Below are positions 50,956-63,587 of a DNA stretch of 64,000 bases, one piece after another. The stretch is taken from assembly GCF_036370855.1 (NCBI RefSeq), contig NC_088102.1:70999601-71063600 (forward strand), in the 5' to 3' direction. The position numbers were made by a program, and so were the translations under genes. Source of the DNA: Dromaius novaehollandiae. Its lineage: Eukaryota; Chordata; Aves; Casuariiformes; Dromaiidae. How positions within the stretch are numbered: position 1 is the first letter of the stretch; every line of letters starts with the position of its first letter. The notes under the pieces are model-generated. The model was not told where the DNA came from. It searched no databases and saw only the letters and a program-made list of their open reading frames with translations.

Positions 50956-53900
50956 TTAAAATTTAAGACAATGGAAACCATGCCTTCCCCCTCCCCCCTC
51001 CTTAAATTGAAATGGGATAATTTGTGTATTTACATCTTGTGCCAACAGGGCACACTGATCGTTCATTTCTAGGGCGTTAGAATGGGACTGACTGCACTTT
51101 GGCCACTGAGAAGTTAGTTGTCTAGTCTAAGCTAGTCTTCCTTTATAGTTCGAGGAAGGAGAAAGGCATCCTGTGAACGGAAAGCATCCCAGCTTTCCTA
51201 AACACTTGTCTCTGCATACAGGGAATCACTTCTGAAGGTGTCTCACTTCCCTGACTGTGGACAGAGCTTAGGGTAGGTTCATTTCCATCTCAGTATCTCA
51301 TTTTGGTACCTGTAGTTTAATGGGATTGGACACAGACTGAATTATCAGCTCTGCCCTTGACCTCTTGGGATCCAGATTTTCTCCACATCTCTTTCCCTTT
51401 CTACCTTTCTCAAGCAGAGCATGATACAGTGCCCAGAAGAATATAGCTTTGATTTCAGGAGGCGCTCCTGGTCAGTACTGCAATACTTCAGAGTAAGAGT
51501 AGAAATACTGTAGCTTTCCCTCATTAGTTTTGGAAACAACCCTGAGGTAAAGAGAAAGAGTCATGACTTTCTGAGGAAGGAGGATGAGAGCAAGGGAGCA
51601 TTACACTATCCTAAGACTCATTCAGAAAACGAGGAGTTTAATATTAGAGTCTCAGAAACACTGGGGAGAGGAAGACAAAGTCTGGAAGGGAGGCCGTGAG
51701 GGCAGTTTGGGTCTGAAGGCAAAAGAAGAGAAACTGATCATGACAACACACAGAAAGCTTAGGCATATTCCACTTCTCAAATCTTGCTGAGAGCTTCAAG
51801 CTTCAGCTGTCACGCTGCTAGCTTTTCTCTTTACCTCTGCTGTCTATGTCGTTACCCCTCACACCATCTAATTCCTCTAAGCTTCCCTGCCTTTCTCTTT
51901 ACCTTGTTCCCCTCTCTGCCCTTCCACTCATGACTGTCCAGCTGTGTCGAGCCTCTCCAGATGGCTCATCTCACCCTTGTGCACTTGACCCTTCTTCTGT
52001 CATTCCCTGTCCCTGAATCTCTCCTTCCAGCCATCCTTTTTAGCCTGTGTTTAATCTCTCTGAAGCACTGTTTAAGTTGTAGCCAACCTATTTGGTTTTC
52101 AGTGGCCGAGTGTGATCGAAGAGGCTGTACAATTAAGAGCCAAACACCACAAAATCTATCTTGATTTCCCTGCGACATTCAGAGCAGGTTCGTTATTCTC
52201 TGTATGAAGGTACCAGGTACAGACAGTTCACATGGGTTTAATAAAGAATAAATAGGCCTTCCAATCAATGCTCCAAGCTGTTACAGAGTTCAGCATGTCA
52301 GCAGAGCCCACCTTGTACTTGTTTATCACTTCCCTTTTCTCTGCTTTCAATAGGCCATGACAGGCAGCACTGATCTTCACAGTATGCGGATAAGATCAAT
52401 TAATCATGCCTTATATTTTCAGAAATAGACTGAAATATGAAATCTGATTTACAGAAGTGATTTATTTAAATGCCACTAAAGGTAGCTGTGAGTGTGTACG
52501 AATAGGAACTCTCTGTATTGTACTGACTAACTGAAGCAAAAGTGGAGTCCACAGTGTTATCACGGGCTATCGGTTCCTGGTGGAACATAAAGTGACACCT
52601 CATGCTTTCCCCGGTGTGCTGGGACAGCAGTTTCCACGTGTGAATTGCACCTAGTCTACAGGTGAAAACAAGGTACAGCTTCAGCCCCATACAGAGCTGA
52701 GGATGCAGCAAGAGGCAGCAAAAGCACTGTGAGGAGATGGCACATCAAGTGGAGGCATAAAGGAGGGAAATAGTCAAGGCAAAACAACCAACCTGTCCCT
52801 GAGGAGTCACTGTTCTAAGAGGTAACCTTCTAAATCAGTCCTGTGGAAGCTTTCATGGGTCAAAGGAAACTTTATTGTGGCACGGCAAAATATCCTGACG
52901 GTCAAGACACTCCCAAGGACTTCTCCCATCCCATTCTTCAGCAGGCAGAACTCATCTCCCTGCAGCAGTTCCTGTCTCTCACTTTAACTAAAATAGGAGT
53001 CAACACCACAGGCGAGGCGAGAGTTGTGCTGAGCCTAATTGCTATTGCCTAGGAGTTAGGCACCTAGTTAAGCTGGTCACTCTGAAGGAAGTGTGAAACA
53101 TGTGTTCCAGTTCCTGATAACAAGAAGGTTGAGAAGAAAACAATTCAATGTTTAATGGATTTCAGATTAGAGTCAAAGTCTTACCTCATCAGATGAGTGC
53201 TATAAGCAGAAGAATCACTGCAGAACTATTCTCTATCAGATAGGTGTATGCACTTTGTTTTAAGTTGGCAGTGGTGGTGATGGAGTTAATCTTTTTTTTC
53301 TGGATTTTCTCCCCTCCTTTTCTCACCAGTCTCACTAAACACACCATAAGCCCCACGATTCCTGATCCATGAGGACTTTTGGATTCACAGTACTGGAGTG
53401 CATCCCAAGTCTGGTAGAAGGATTTCATCATCTTTAACCAACTCAGGGGAGCAAACCTACAGCTGGTGTAAATCAGAGCAGCCTCACTGAAAATAATGCT
53501 GCTGCAGTGATTTATACCAGATGAGGAGAGTCCCAGCAGAGCTCACTCTTATGAGTTTCAGGGTACAGTCACACCTACCTGTGGGTGAAGGTCACCTTGT
53601 CTTACTGGCTGTGAAGTCTCTCCCTCCCATTTCGGAGAAAACTACAGGCTCAGTAATTCTGGAGGAATTGAAGCCATCCTCCCAGGTTCCCAGTAACCAC
53701 TAATGTCTCTCCTGTGCTCTCTAGAGCCTAATGCATGTTTTCATCAGGTGAGGCTCTTCACTGACAGCAATGTGTTGCCTTTATAGGGGCATGTCTGCAG
53801 GTCTTTGGGGGCAAAAGGCCTCCTGCTTGGGAGAATGATGTCATGATGAGCGAGTGTTTGTCATGTCTTTGGCTACATTTCAGTTTTCTATGAGGAGAAG

Positions 53901-56900
53901 TGAATCTTGATTGTATACTGCTGGCTCTTGAATGACAATCTGTATGAGCTAATAAGAGTTTGAACTACCAATAAGGGCTTAGTGATGTATGTAGGATGGT
54001 GCCAAATTCTTTGTTAATTCCTGGCCTACAGCAAAATTATCACAAATATTGATAAACTGTTTACATCATTGCAAACCTCAAGAGCGAGAAAAGGTAGAGA
54101 TCCAAAATCATATCAGTTAGCCTCCACAAGTTCCCCCTGGAAATCAAGGGGGAGATGGGAAGGTGCATCCAGAGGGCAATTGACTCCCCATATCTTCAAC
54201 ACATGTTGTAAGCAGCTTAGGCTGTAGTAATCAGCTAGGCACCTAACACGGATGGCTGGAATTACAGGAGATAAACACTGACCCAAGGTGCCAGACAATG
54301 AATGAGCCTGAAGTGCTTCCATACTACTGATAACTATCAGTAGAACAATGAGGTCTCTAGGGGATCCACCTGTTGGAACGTAACTGAGAGCAATAGTCCA
54401 TTAAACCTTTTTTCTATACTCCAGAGATTCCCAGGAATATCTGAGCTGTCTTTCCTCTTCCACCCCCCACCTCATATGGACAGCAGGATCATTCTCCTGC
54501 TCTATCTCTATTGAAAGATCAAGAACTACTTTATCACAACATGAGATATTTTGAAAAGAGATGGTGTGAATTCAAGTCTTCCTGCCAAAAGACTCATTTT
54601 CTGCTTAGGAATGTTGATAACATGTTCACAATAATTTCAGTGTATTTGCCTCTGTTCAGCACCCTCAGCGAATACGAATTTCTTTCAGTGTCTGAAACAT
54701 CTTCAGGAATTTACAACGTAAACAATTTTCCCTTGAAGTAATAGAACCCAGTGCTTTCAGCTTAAACTGAAAAGAGGGATAGAGTCACCCTACAAATAGA
54801 GATGCATATTTGGATTTCTGACATCCATAGGTGGGATTTTTCTCATGTGTCAGTTGTCAACAGCATTAAGTACCTCCACATGAGACAACTGCCTAGACTC
54901 TCTTTACAGTCAGTAGAAATGTAGCTGTTGGTTCAGCTGTTCAGACATAGGTGTCTAGGACTATTTGAGATCCTTTGTACATCTCTCTTGTTCTTCAGCT
55001 GCTGGCCTGAAAGGGCACAAGTCTTCCTATGCCATGTGTCATGTCTGGCAGTCTTATATGGATGCCCTATGACATCTCAAATGGAATTAAGCAGGTCAGT
55101 ACATTCAGGGGAGCTCAGAGAGTCATTCACCTCATCCAAAGGAGACACCCACATTTGGCCACCCAAATGGACTAGCTCTCCATCAATATTATTGAGAGTC
55201 CAGAGAACTGGCTGAGAGGTTGACAAGTGGGATGGTTATCAGCCCACCTTGCTTCAAGCGTCTATGAGATAGGGACCTACACATGAGCCATAGGTGTCCT
55301 GGCTTCTCTTCTAGTTCGTGCAGTTCAAGGCTGTGATTCCGTTGCCCAAACGTAGGTATGGGTCTGATAGAAATGACACGGGACTTGTGGGAAACCCATG
55401 CCCTACTGGAGGAGCAGCTGGAGACCAGGTGGCACGCTCTCGGGTATCTGCAATGGCACCAGAGACCAGAATCAACTCAGTGATGGCTAGAGAGCTAAGC
55501 AACTCACCCAGAGCATATGCCTGTGCTTGGTTAGATGGCTCACCTAACCTCCGCTCGCTGCCTTGCCAGATCTCCCTTGTGCGTAATGGGAGTTGAAAAG
55601 TCTATTTGAGGAACAACTCATCGTTGCCCAAAGCCTCAGAGCCCAAACACAGGCCTTGTGGCAGATTAAGCAAACAACCCTTCCCCATACTACCTCCTTT
55701 TCTTCCAAAAAGACCAGTACTCTTCTCTAGCTCTTCCCACAGCCACAATCCTAAAAACTTATGTAAATCAGTGACCCCAAATACTGACACCACATCTATA
55801 GCTATAAGTATATATACATACGATGTGAATAGCCATGCTGACCTAGATATTGGTGGTTTTGCTGAGCGATAGGTGGCACTGCAAATAGCAAAGTTGTAAC
55901 CGAGTGGTTTCTATTGGTCATGCTTGAAGACCCATTTTGGAATTTTGTAGGTGATAACAGTTTCACCATTATTTTGAATCTTTGTTCCCATTGTATTACC
56001 TACACCTCTGTAAATTCAACGTTTTTTATTCTCCTCCTCTAGATAAAATAACTTGAAATACTCCCTACTTCTTGAAAACATAAAATATACATCCTAGTTT
56101 TGCATAAAAGATGCTCTTCTTTCGCTTCTTACAAAATAAGGAGTGATAGATGAGGAAGAACAATTTATTTAGCATGTAGAGAATGGTTACATGTATAATT
56201 ATTGGGTGATTATATATAAATTTCTGAAATGCTTATCCCTAAATTCATTATCTACTTTGTGTCAGTTACACAGCTGTGTTGCTGTATGTAAGTGTATTTT
56301 TGGCCTGTTAACTTCTGCCTTCAAATGGAGGTACAAATGGAAAGGAAGAGTTGCAATGAGTATCTGGAAAACACTTCGCATACAACTAAAAGGGAGTATA
56401 TCCTTATGTCTAACAAATATGTAAATGACATGACAGGTAGGCTGGGTGGGTTTCAGCAAGCCTAAGCTCAGAAGTCTTGAAGTTAAATATGTCAGGCTGA
56501 GATAATCATGCTATGTTTTTTGTATCAAGAGAACTGAGCCTGTATGCAAGAAAGCTAAGCCTTAGAATTCATCTGAGTGATTACATGTGTCTGTTTTAAG
56601 ACGAGAAGAATCATGCACTTTTCCTCCTGCTATGGAGGGAGACGAAGAGATCAGATGTAGATGTTTAGGTTTTAAACTTTAAATTTGGTCAGCTAAATCC
56701 TACGACTAATGTTCTCTTTCAGATAGAGATAATTACACGTTTTGAGAGAATTAATGAGAAAAATGAAGAAGAGTTCATTAGAAATTTTAATTTTATTGCA
56801 ACTAACGCACCATGGTTTGAATGCCCATCCTCAAATGTGAATATATATATTGAAAAACAATGCTAAGCAGCACATTTGGGAATTGTCACTGTCCAATACT

Positions 56901-57990
56901 TAATGTTCTGGGTTCGAAAATTAAACCCTCATTTGAAACGTTTATTCACTCTAACAAGCATTTTGAAGAATTAAAGTGCAGCAGAAAGAGTAATTTTAAG
57001 TACGTCTTTAAACAGCTTTTCATGGATCATTGGGAAAGAGGATTCACCAAGAAGTTTCTCTTGAATTTCCCATTTTTCTGCAGCTTTGGGGAAACATTTC
57101 CTTCTCTTTCATTAGAAATGCCTTGGTCTGCTTTGTGTGTTTGCCTGAACGCTCCCATCGGTAGCAGGGATTCCTTGGTAGTAACCTGGGTCCCGTTCTA
57201 CTAAGGTTTCTGTGTGACTTAAACCCATTGAAAGGACCATAAAGACTTTGAAAGCATATTTGGTCTCACTCCCTAGCTGAAGCAGAGATACTTGGGCATC
57301 TTTCAGGTAAACCGATATCCTGGCGAGCCTGTATCAGAACACATTTACCATCACTTTTCCAGCCAGTTTTGGCAGCTGTGAAAACACTTGTTTCAGCTGT
57401 GAAATTAGCCTTAATTTTGTAGAGTCCCTAACCTGACTGGGATGGATACAGAACTCATTAAGGAATACTCCACAGCGCTGATCAACAACATCCACAGAAG
57501 AGAAAGGAGAGAATGACCCTGAGTAGATTCAGGTCAAAGAAGAAGACTGAGAAGTAAAGAAAATGGTCTGAGTTCTTGGCAGAAATCCTTTGCAAATGGC
57601 TTTCGTTTTACAGTGCTGGGCCTTGTCTTCATGTTTCCCTTCAAAATATAGGTGACTTGGGGTTGCCTAACAAATGGTAGGTCCATGAGGAAACTTAGTG
57701 CTTTTGTTTGCCTCCCAATATTCAGCAGCAAACTGGACATTTAGTACATTTGTTCACAAATCTGTCTTTGGAGTTCTTCCATGAACACACATGTATATTT
57801 TTCCTGTTATGAAATGCACCATCTAGATGCAACGGTATAACAAACCAATCCCACATTGTAGGGCCAGACATAATACAAAATGGCCAATAATGCACAGGAG
57901 ATAGAAACAAAACAAAACACAGACCACATTCCCGTCACTGTCTAAATCTCAAACCACTTAGTGCTTTCGCTGTGAAGCGATTATTTTCTC
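50956..57990. other. Longest OR-free block, no gene recognised
   Basis: About 7 kb. It holds scraps of the scattered repeat-like family (51115-51190, 54884-54960, 56630-56705) but no gene or recognisable transposon. Open frames up to about 114 codons (56860-57204 +) carry no family signature. Confidence 0.55.
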
Positions 57991-58898
57991 TCATGCTCTT
58001 TTCAGAGCATTCTTCACCTCCTTGTTTCTCAGGCTGTAGATGAGGGGGTTCAGCATGGGGGTCACCACCACATAAAACACAGAAATGATTTTATCCCTGC
58101 CCAAAGAGTAACTGGAGCTGGGTCGCAGGTACATGAAAAGGAGAGTCCCACAGAAGATGGCGACAGCTGTCAGGTGGGAGGCACAGGTATTGATGGCTTT
58201 GTACCTGCCCTTTGTAGAATCCATCCTCAGGATAGTGGCTCGGATGCAGCAGTTTGAGATGAGGACGACTGATGTAGTGGAGACCTCACTGAACCCTCCA
58301 GAAACAAGCATCAGCACTTGACTGAGGTGAGGGCCAGAGCAGGCCAGTTTTAACAGTGGGCACCCATCACAGAAGAAATGGTCAATGAAGTTGGGACCAC
58401 AGAAGGACATCCTCAATGCAGAGCCTGTGAGTATCAGTGGATTAAAAAAAGCAACCACATGACCTAGACAACAGAAAAACGCAGACCTTTTGGAACATGA
58501 TGACTGTGTAGCGCGATACAGATGGCAACGTCCCGATCATATGCCATCACGGCCAGAAGATAACACTCTGTAGTTGCAAAAGCAGCGTAAAAATACAGCT
58601 GTATGAGGCAGCCAGCAAAAGAAGTCGTTTTCCTTTCTAATGAGTAATTCACCAGCACTTTGGGTGTGACAGCTGAGGAGTAACACACATCCAAGAAGGA
58701 CAAATTACTGAGAAAAAAGTACATGGGGATTTGAAGGTGAGAATCAAGCCACACTACTATAAGGATACCAAGATTACCCACCACTGTGGTGACATAGATG
58801 ACTAGGAAAACTGTCAAGAGGGTGCCTTGGAAGCCTGGGTGATCTGTTAATCCCTTGAAAATGAATTCTGTCACTGTGGTCCAGTTCTCCCAAGCCAT
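57991..58898 (-). pseudogene. Olfactory receptor pseudogene, damaged between TM3 and TM4
   Basis: Both halves of a class II OR are well preserved. The N-terminal half from 58898 reads [23 protein letters not shown] in TM1, [21 protein letters not shown] and ATFA-like [16 protein letters not shown]. It then goes [19 protein letters not shown] and stops just before TM4. The C-terminal half, in another frame, runs from the end of TM4 ([20 protein letters not shown]) through [27 protein letters not shown] and [15 protein letters not shown] to the stop at 57991. The DRY Tyr has become Asp, and about 20 codons after it are shifted or lost. TM5 also has an unusual [12 protein letters not shown] splice acceptor (CATTCTTGTCTGATAG) remains 22 nt before the start. 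A longer frame upstream to 59075 is not OR-like. Confidence 0.92.
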
Positions 58899-60569
58899 CG
58901 TCAATGTGTGAGACATTTTGCTATCAGACAAGAATGCAGTTTTGGTGAAATCAGTTAATTTAAGGTGCTGGCTTGTTCGCCTGCTTGCTTGCTTATTATT
59001 AATGCTGTTTATCCTGTGTTCTGTAGGTAGTGAGGAAATTTCCCAGCCAAACGCTGTTTGCTTAAAAAATGCCAAGGTGTTCTGGCAGGCTGCTCAATTG
59101 TTCCACAAACACCAGGCCATGCAGCTACCTGGGACTTCCAGACCCATGTCTCTTAACTACATTGGCCATTCAAACACTTCAGCCAAGCTTTGCACATTTT
59201 TCTACAGTCATGTATTCATTACTGCTACAAACTTTCTTTGACATTGCCTCTAGCCAGGAGATGTTTCTTACCTGTCTGGATGACTCTCTCTCACAGAAAC
59301 ATCATTTACTTTACCAGAAAAAAGAAAAAAAGTACTTGTCCACTTTCTAGCTTGCCTTGCAAATCAGAGCTTTAGAGAAGGAAATTTATTCCAAGTCTCC
59401 TTTTCTTTTCTCTCTCTCCCACTCTTCTTCTTCTTCTTTTTTTTTTATTCTACACACTGTTGGATGTCCATGTACGGATGTTCCTCTCAGGGGCTCTTCT
59501 CTCCACTATTTATTGCTTTCTAGCTTAAATGGTTGGCATAAGCTGCCAATGGCCTTGTTGGTCACAATACCCCTGGCCAATCCCTTTTTTTGTTTTTCCT
59601 CCCCTCCAGATATAATTGGAAACTTCCCTTAGTGATTTCAAGGGAATTAGAGGTCTGGAGCTATGACTTTCTTAAGGCTTGAGATGGGCTGCCTTCTGGG
59701 AGTTGGAGTAAGCAAAAATCGAGAATTGTTGTAAAGTTGTCGAGAAACAGTGGCTCTTAAGAGACAGTGTCTCAGCATCTTATGATTATGGAAACACTCA
59801 AGCTGGAAAGATTTAGCAAAGGTCTTTGCAGCAGCCACCAGGAGCAATGGAGGACTGGCACCTAGTAGAGCACTGATAAAAGCTGGGGCTCCCAAGCTAC
59901 ATCTTGTCGTGTAAAATATGATAGAGATAGTTATTGATATCTACCAAATGTAGACAACTACCGTGTAGATGCATCTGCAAGGAGATTGTGAAGATCAACA
60001 ACATTGTTAATTTGAAAAAGTAATACTTCTGCTCTCCTACTTCTACCACACAGCTGTATTAGCACTGAACGCTGTTCATTAACATTACATATTTTTGGAC
60101 TTCACCTGGCATAGAAAAGGCATACTTAAAGCACGAGTGTTTACAAGGCAATTTTACCCTGGAAAGTGATCACCACATTGCAGCCTTGGAAAAAACATGT
60201 TAAATAGCCAGAAGGAAAACAAAGAACTCTTCTAATCATAGGGAATATTTTACCAAATTCCAAAACAAAAAAGGTTACCAGCCTAGTGAAGACAACAATT
60301 TTCTTAGTGAATTGGGAAATGGGAAAGCTACAAATGGTCAGAGAAGAGTGCTGCAACATAATGCTAGAATTAGGACACAGTTGCCCTCACTGAGAATACT
60401 GGCTGTTGTTATGATTTCCAACCTCCAGACCTACAGCAAAAACAGAAAATGTGTAGCAAGAGGATGTTACTAGAGGGCTGAAAAGTATCTTATTGTGAGA
60501 TAATTTTTAAGGATTCTCATGATTATGTATTGCAATCTGTAAAACCTGCGATTCTCAGACGACAACCAA
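58899..60569. other. Intergenic, no gene recognised
   Basis: T/C-rich around 59395-59455. The open frames here have no family signature. Apart from the acceptor-like site at 58921 nothing specific is seen. Confidence 0.55.
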
Positions 60570-61870
60570 ATGTTTAGTAAAATCTTGAATGCTCCAGAAG
60601 TGATCACATAGACATTTGGAGATTTGGCTTCTGGAAGCTATTTCTGGGCACATGAAGGAGAAGAAGGTGACTGGAAATATCCAGCATGCATTTGTCAAGG
60701 GTAAATCATGCCTGACCAACCCAATTGCGTCTAGGATAAAATGACTAGAACTGTGAATGAAGGGAGTGCAGGGGATGTTGTCTACTATGACTTTAGCAAG
60801 ACTTTTGACCATGGTCTCCTATGGCATCTATGTATCCAAGCTGAGGCATTATAGTCCAGAGGAGTGAAAAACTGGCTGCATTGTTAGGCTTAGAGGGTCA
60901 CGACTAATGTGTCATACTCTACCTGGAAGCTGGTTACAAGTGGAGTGCCACAGGCGTCTCTCCTGCAACCTATCCTGTTTGATCTCTTGACCAGTAGCAC
61001 TGGGGAAGAAGAGAGAATGACCCCCCCCCCCCCAATACAGCTTGTGGATAGCACCAGACTTGGGTTGGCAGGGGGACCAGTCAAAACACTCAAGGGCAGG
61101 GCTCCCATTCAGGGGGATCTGGACAGGCTGGAGGGACTGGCCAACAGTAACCTTGTGAAATTTAACAGACACAGATGCAAGGTCCTGCCCCTGATAAGGA
61201 AGAGCCCCTGACAGTGATACAGATTGGGTACTGGCTTCCTGGAGAGCAACTCAACCAAAATGGCCCCAGAGGCCCTCATGGACAGCAAGCAGGACATGAC
61301 TTGAGTGTGTGAGGTAGTGGATCAAAGGAGAGTGGTTATCCCCCTCTATTCAGCACTCGTTCGACCACACCTAGCTACTGCATCCAGTTTGGGGGCCCCC
61401 AATACAGGAAAGTGATCACAAAACTGAAGCGAGTTCAGTGGAGGGCCACCAAGACAGCTGGGGCTGCAGCACATTCCCTATGAGAAGAGGCTGAGGGAGC
61501 TGGGCCTGTTCAACCTTTAAAAGAGATGGCTTCAGGGAGACCTCATAGCAGCCTCCTAACACCTACAAGGAGAGAGCACCAAGAAGACAGAACCAGACTC
61601 TTTACTATGGTGCATGGCAGGAGGAGGAGTGACAGTGGGCATAAATAAAACAGGGGAGGGTCTGGCTGAACATAAGGAAAACAAAGTTCACTGTGCAGAT
61701 AAGTAACAGGGGCCCGGTGAGTTCATGCAGCCACCATTCTTCAAGATTTTCAAAGCAAAGCCCTGAACAACGTGATCTGAACTCAGTGTTGACTTTGCTG
61801 CATGAGCAGGAGGTTCGTCTAGATACTTCCTGAGCTCCCTTCCCACCAGAATGCTCCTGTGACCCTGTGA
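60570..61870 (+). mobile_element. CR1 LINE, 5'-truncated, decayed, 1.3 kb
   Basis: The plus strand shows the 3' part of a CR1 retroposon in order. First is reverse-transcriptase sequence (HAFVKGKSCLTNPIA near 60685-60730; DVVYYDFSKTFDHG near 60777; TSGVPQASLLQPILFDLL near 60937). Next come DLDRLEGLANSNLVKFNRHRCKVL (61108-61185) and PLYSALVRPHL-like sequence (61340). The end carries the non-coding tail GAGCAGGAGGTTCGTCTAGA. The degenerate terminal repeat CCTGTGACCCTGTGA closes it at 61870. Several stops and shifts in the reverse-transcriptase frame make it inactive, and a segment around the catalytic FADD box is replaced by a 13-nt C run (61021-61033). CR1 of this type is common in birds, crocodilians and turtles. 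It sits between a dead OR and the partial OR at the right edge. Confidence 0.92.
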
Positions 61871-63587
61871 GAACCTTAACTCCCTGAAAATGCCTGTTTC
61901 ACACTGCTGAATATAGTGGAAGACCAGAGTCCCTGGCTCAGACATGGGCATCCATGCTTTAGGTACCTAAAGGTAGATAAACCCATCCTTGCTGGAAAGC
62001 TGGGCTGCCCAGGGTCAGCGGAAAGAAATCAGCAGCTCCAGAGAGGGAATCATTTGTTGTGTTTTAGGAACTTTGGGGGAATGTAGTAACTCCTTTAAAA
62101 GATCTGAAATGTCTCTGTAGGAAAGGTCAGTCTGAAATCTTTGCCTAGTGCACAGGTGTTTCTGAAGAAGCACAATATGAGCAGGCCAGGGGGTCATCAC
62201 TGCCATTTGTTTTGTTCGTGCCTGTGCTTAGTGGCTGCTTACACACATAAGGTCTTTCAGATATCTGAAGCTGCACAGTGGCTTTCAGAGTCATGTTTCA
62301 CTCTCTTCTCTTGCTACAGTAAACAGCCCGGTGCGGAGCCCTGGAGGCTTGTTCCCAGGACAGCACGCTGGGCCATATTTACCTCTCGATCACCCAGAGG
62401 CTCAGCAGCTGGGGTCCGGAAGGGAGTGCATCTTTCTTCATATCAGGCAAGTTACATCTCCACAGCTTCTCTGCACATGAATTATGCCTACCTGCAGATG
62501 TTCTCTGCTTCCTTTGGGATAAAATCTTGTCTCCCACCATTCGATAGTGGTGAATGCACAGGGGGGACTTGTATGCCATGACAAAGCAGAGCCTCAGCTT
62601 CCTTTGGGCAAGGGGCTTTCTTGTTCGTCTCCTCTTTTACACCTATTTTCAGACTCCTTCAGAAATGAGCTCTACCAAAGTAGGTTTTCTTCACCATAAG
62701 ACAAAGCAATAGCTCGTACAGATTGCTTTTCTTTTATTGAGACAACTAATGCAAGGACTGATTTAGGCGAGTACTAAACCAGGGTAAGTCTTACTTTGTT
62801 ATAGAGAAATGTAACATTTAAAATGATCATCGCAATAAGAATAGAGTCATTAACAAAGCAGCCTTTGGAATGAGTATGTTTTAAAATTAACGCAGTTTTC
62901 AAGCAAGCATCTTAACATAATGCCTGTATTTTCCAGAGTGCTTCGGTATGCTGGAGCTCATGAAGATACAAACCATGAATTTATCCATGTGACATTTATC
63001 CATTGTAAATGGTATTCAACTACTTGCTAAATGTGATTTTCAGACAGGAATAATAATTGGAAGCCAAGTGAAAATGTTTGAAAGTTCTCAAAATTGTAAA
63101 GCTGAACTGTATTTTCTATTTTGAGGTTTGCTGACTTATAGATTTCACTGGATTGCCTTGTAAATAATATCGTATTTTCTGTAGATCTTGTTAGTTTCAT
63201 TCCGTAAGAGTTCTTTTTCAGTTCTTCCGTGAATACAACCAGTGGAAATTCAAAATTTCTTTCAAACTGAAAGTGACAAAAATCTGATATTGTTCCTTAA
63301 ATTCAAAAACACAAATGCTAGAAATAATGCCTATTTTTAACTCTCCAGACATAGAAACAAATGTGACATTTGTATTGCTTCAACACATTCTGCACTCTTT
63401 TTTAAGCATCTCAGCTGAAAGACAAAAAACATATACATATTGGATTGAGAAAATATCGTAGCAGAATATATCAAAATGCAGCAATTAAATTGATGATTGA
63501 TTGGAGCAAAACCTTGCCCCAAACTGAAACTACTTTTTATCTTTTTGACGTTTTTCTTCCTTTTGCCTCAACAGGTAACATTTGGCC
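61871..63587. other. Intergenic, no gene recognised
   Basis: The left 700 bp are G+C-richer and hold a 146-codon open frame (62141-62581 +) with no recognisable domain, so it is not called. From 62700 the sequence becomes A+T-rich up to the acceptor before the OR start. Confidence 0.55.
63552..63574 (+). other. Predicted 3' splice acceptor of the partial OR
   Basis: TTTTTCTTCCTTTTGCCTCAACAG|G is a textbook pyrimidine tract with CAG, ending 13 nt before the ATG at 63588. Confidence 0.55.

Noticed and set aside
58899-59075. 59-residue N-terminal extension of the OR pseudogene
   Set aside because: It is not OR-like and lies mostly upstream of a splice-acceptor site.
62141-62581. 146-codon open frame downstream of the CR1 element
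   Set aside because: No recognisable motif or family; it lies in a G+C-richer patch where long chance frames are expected.
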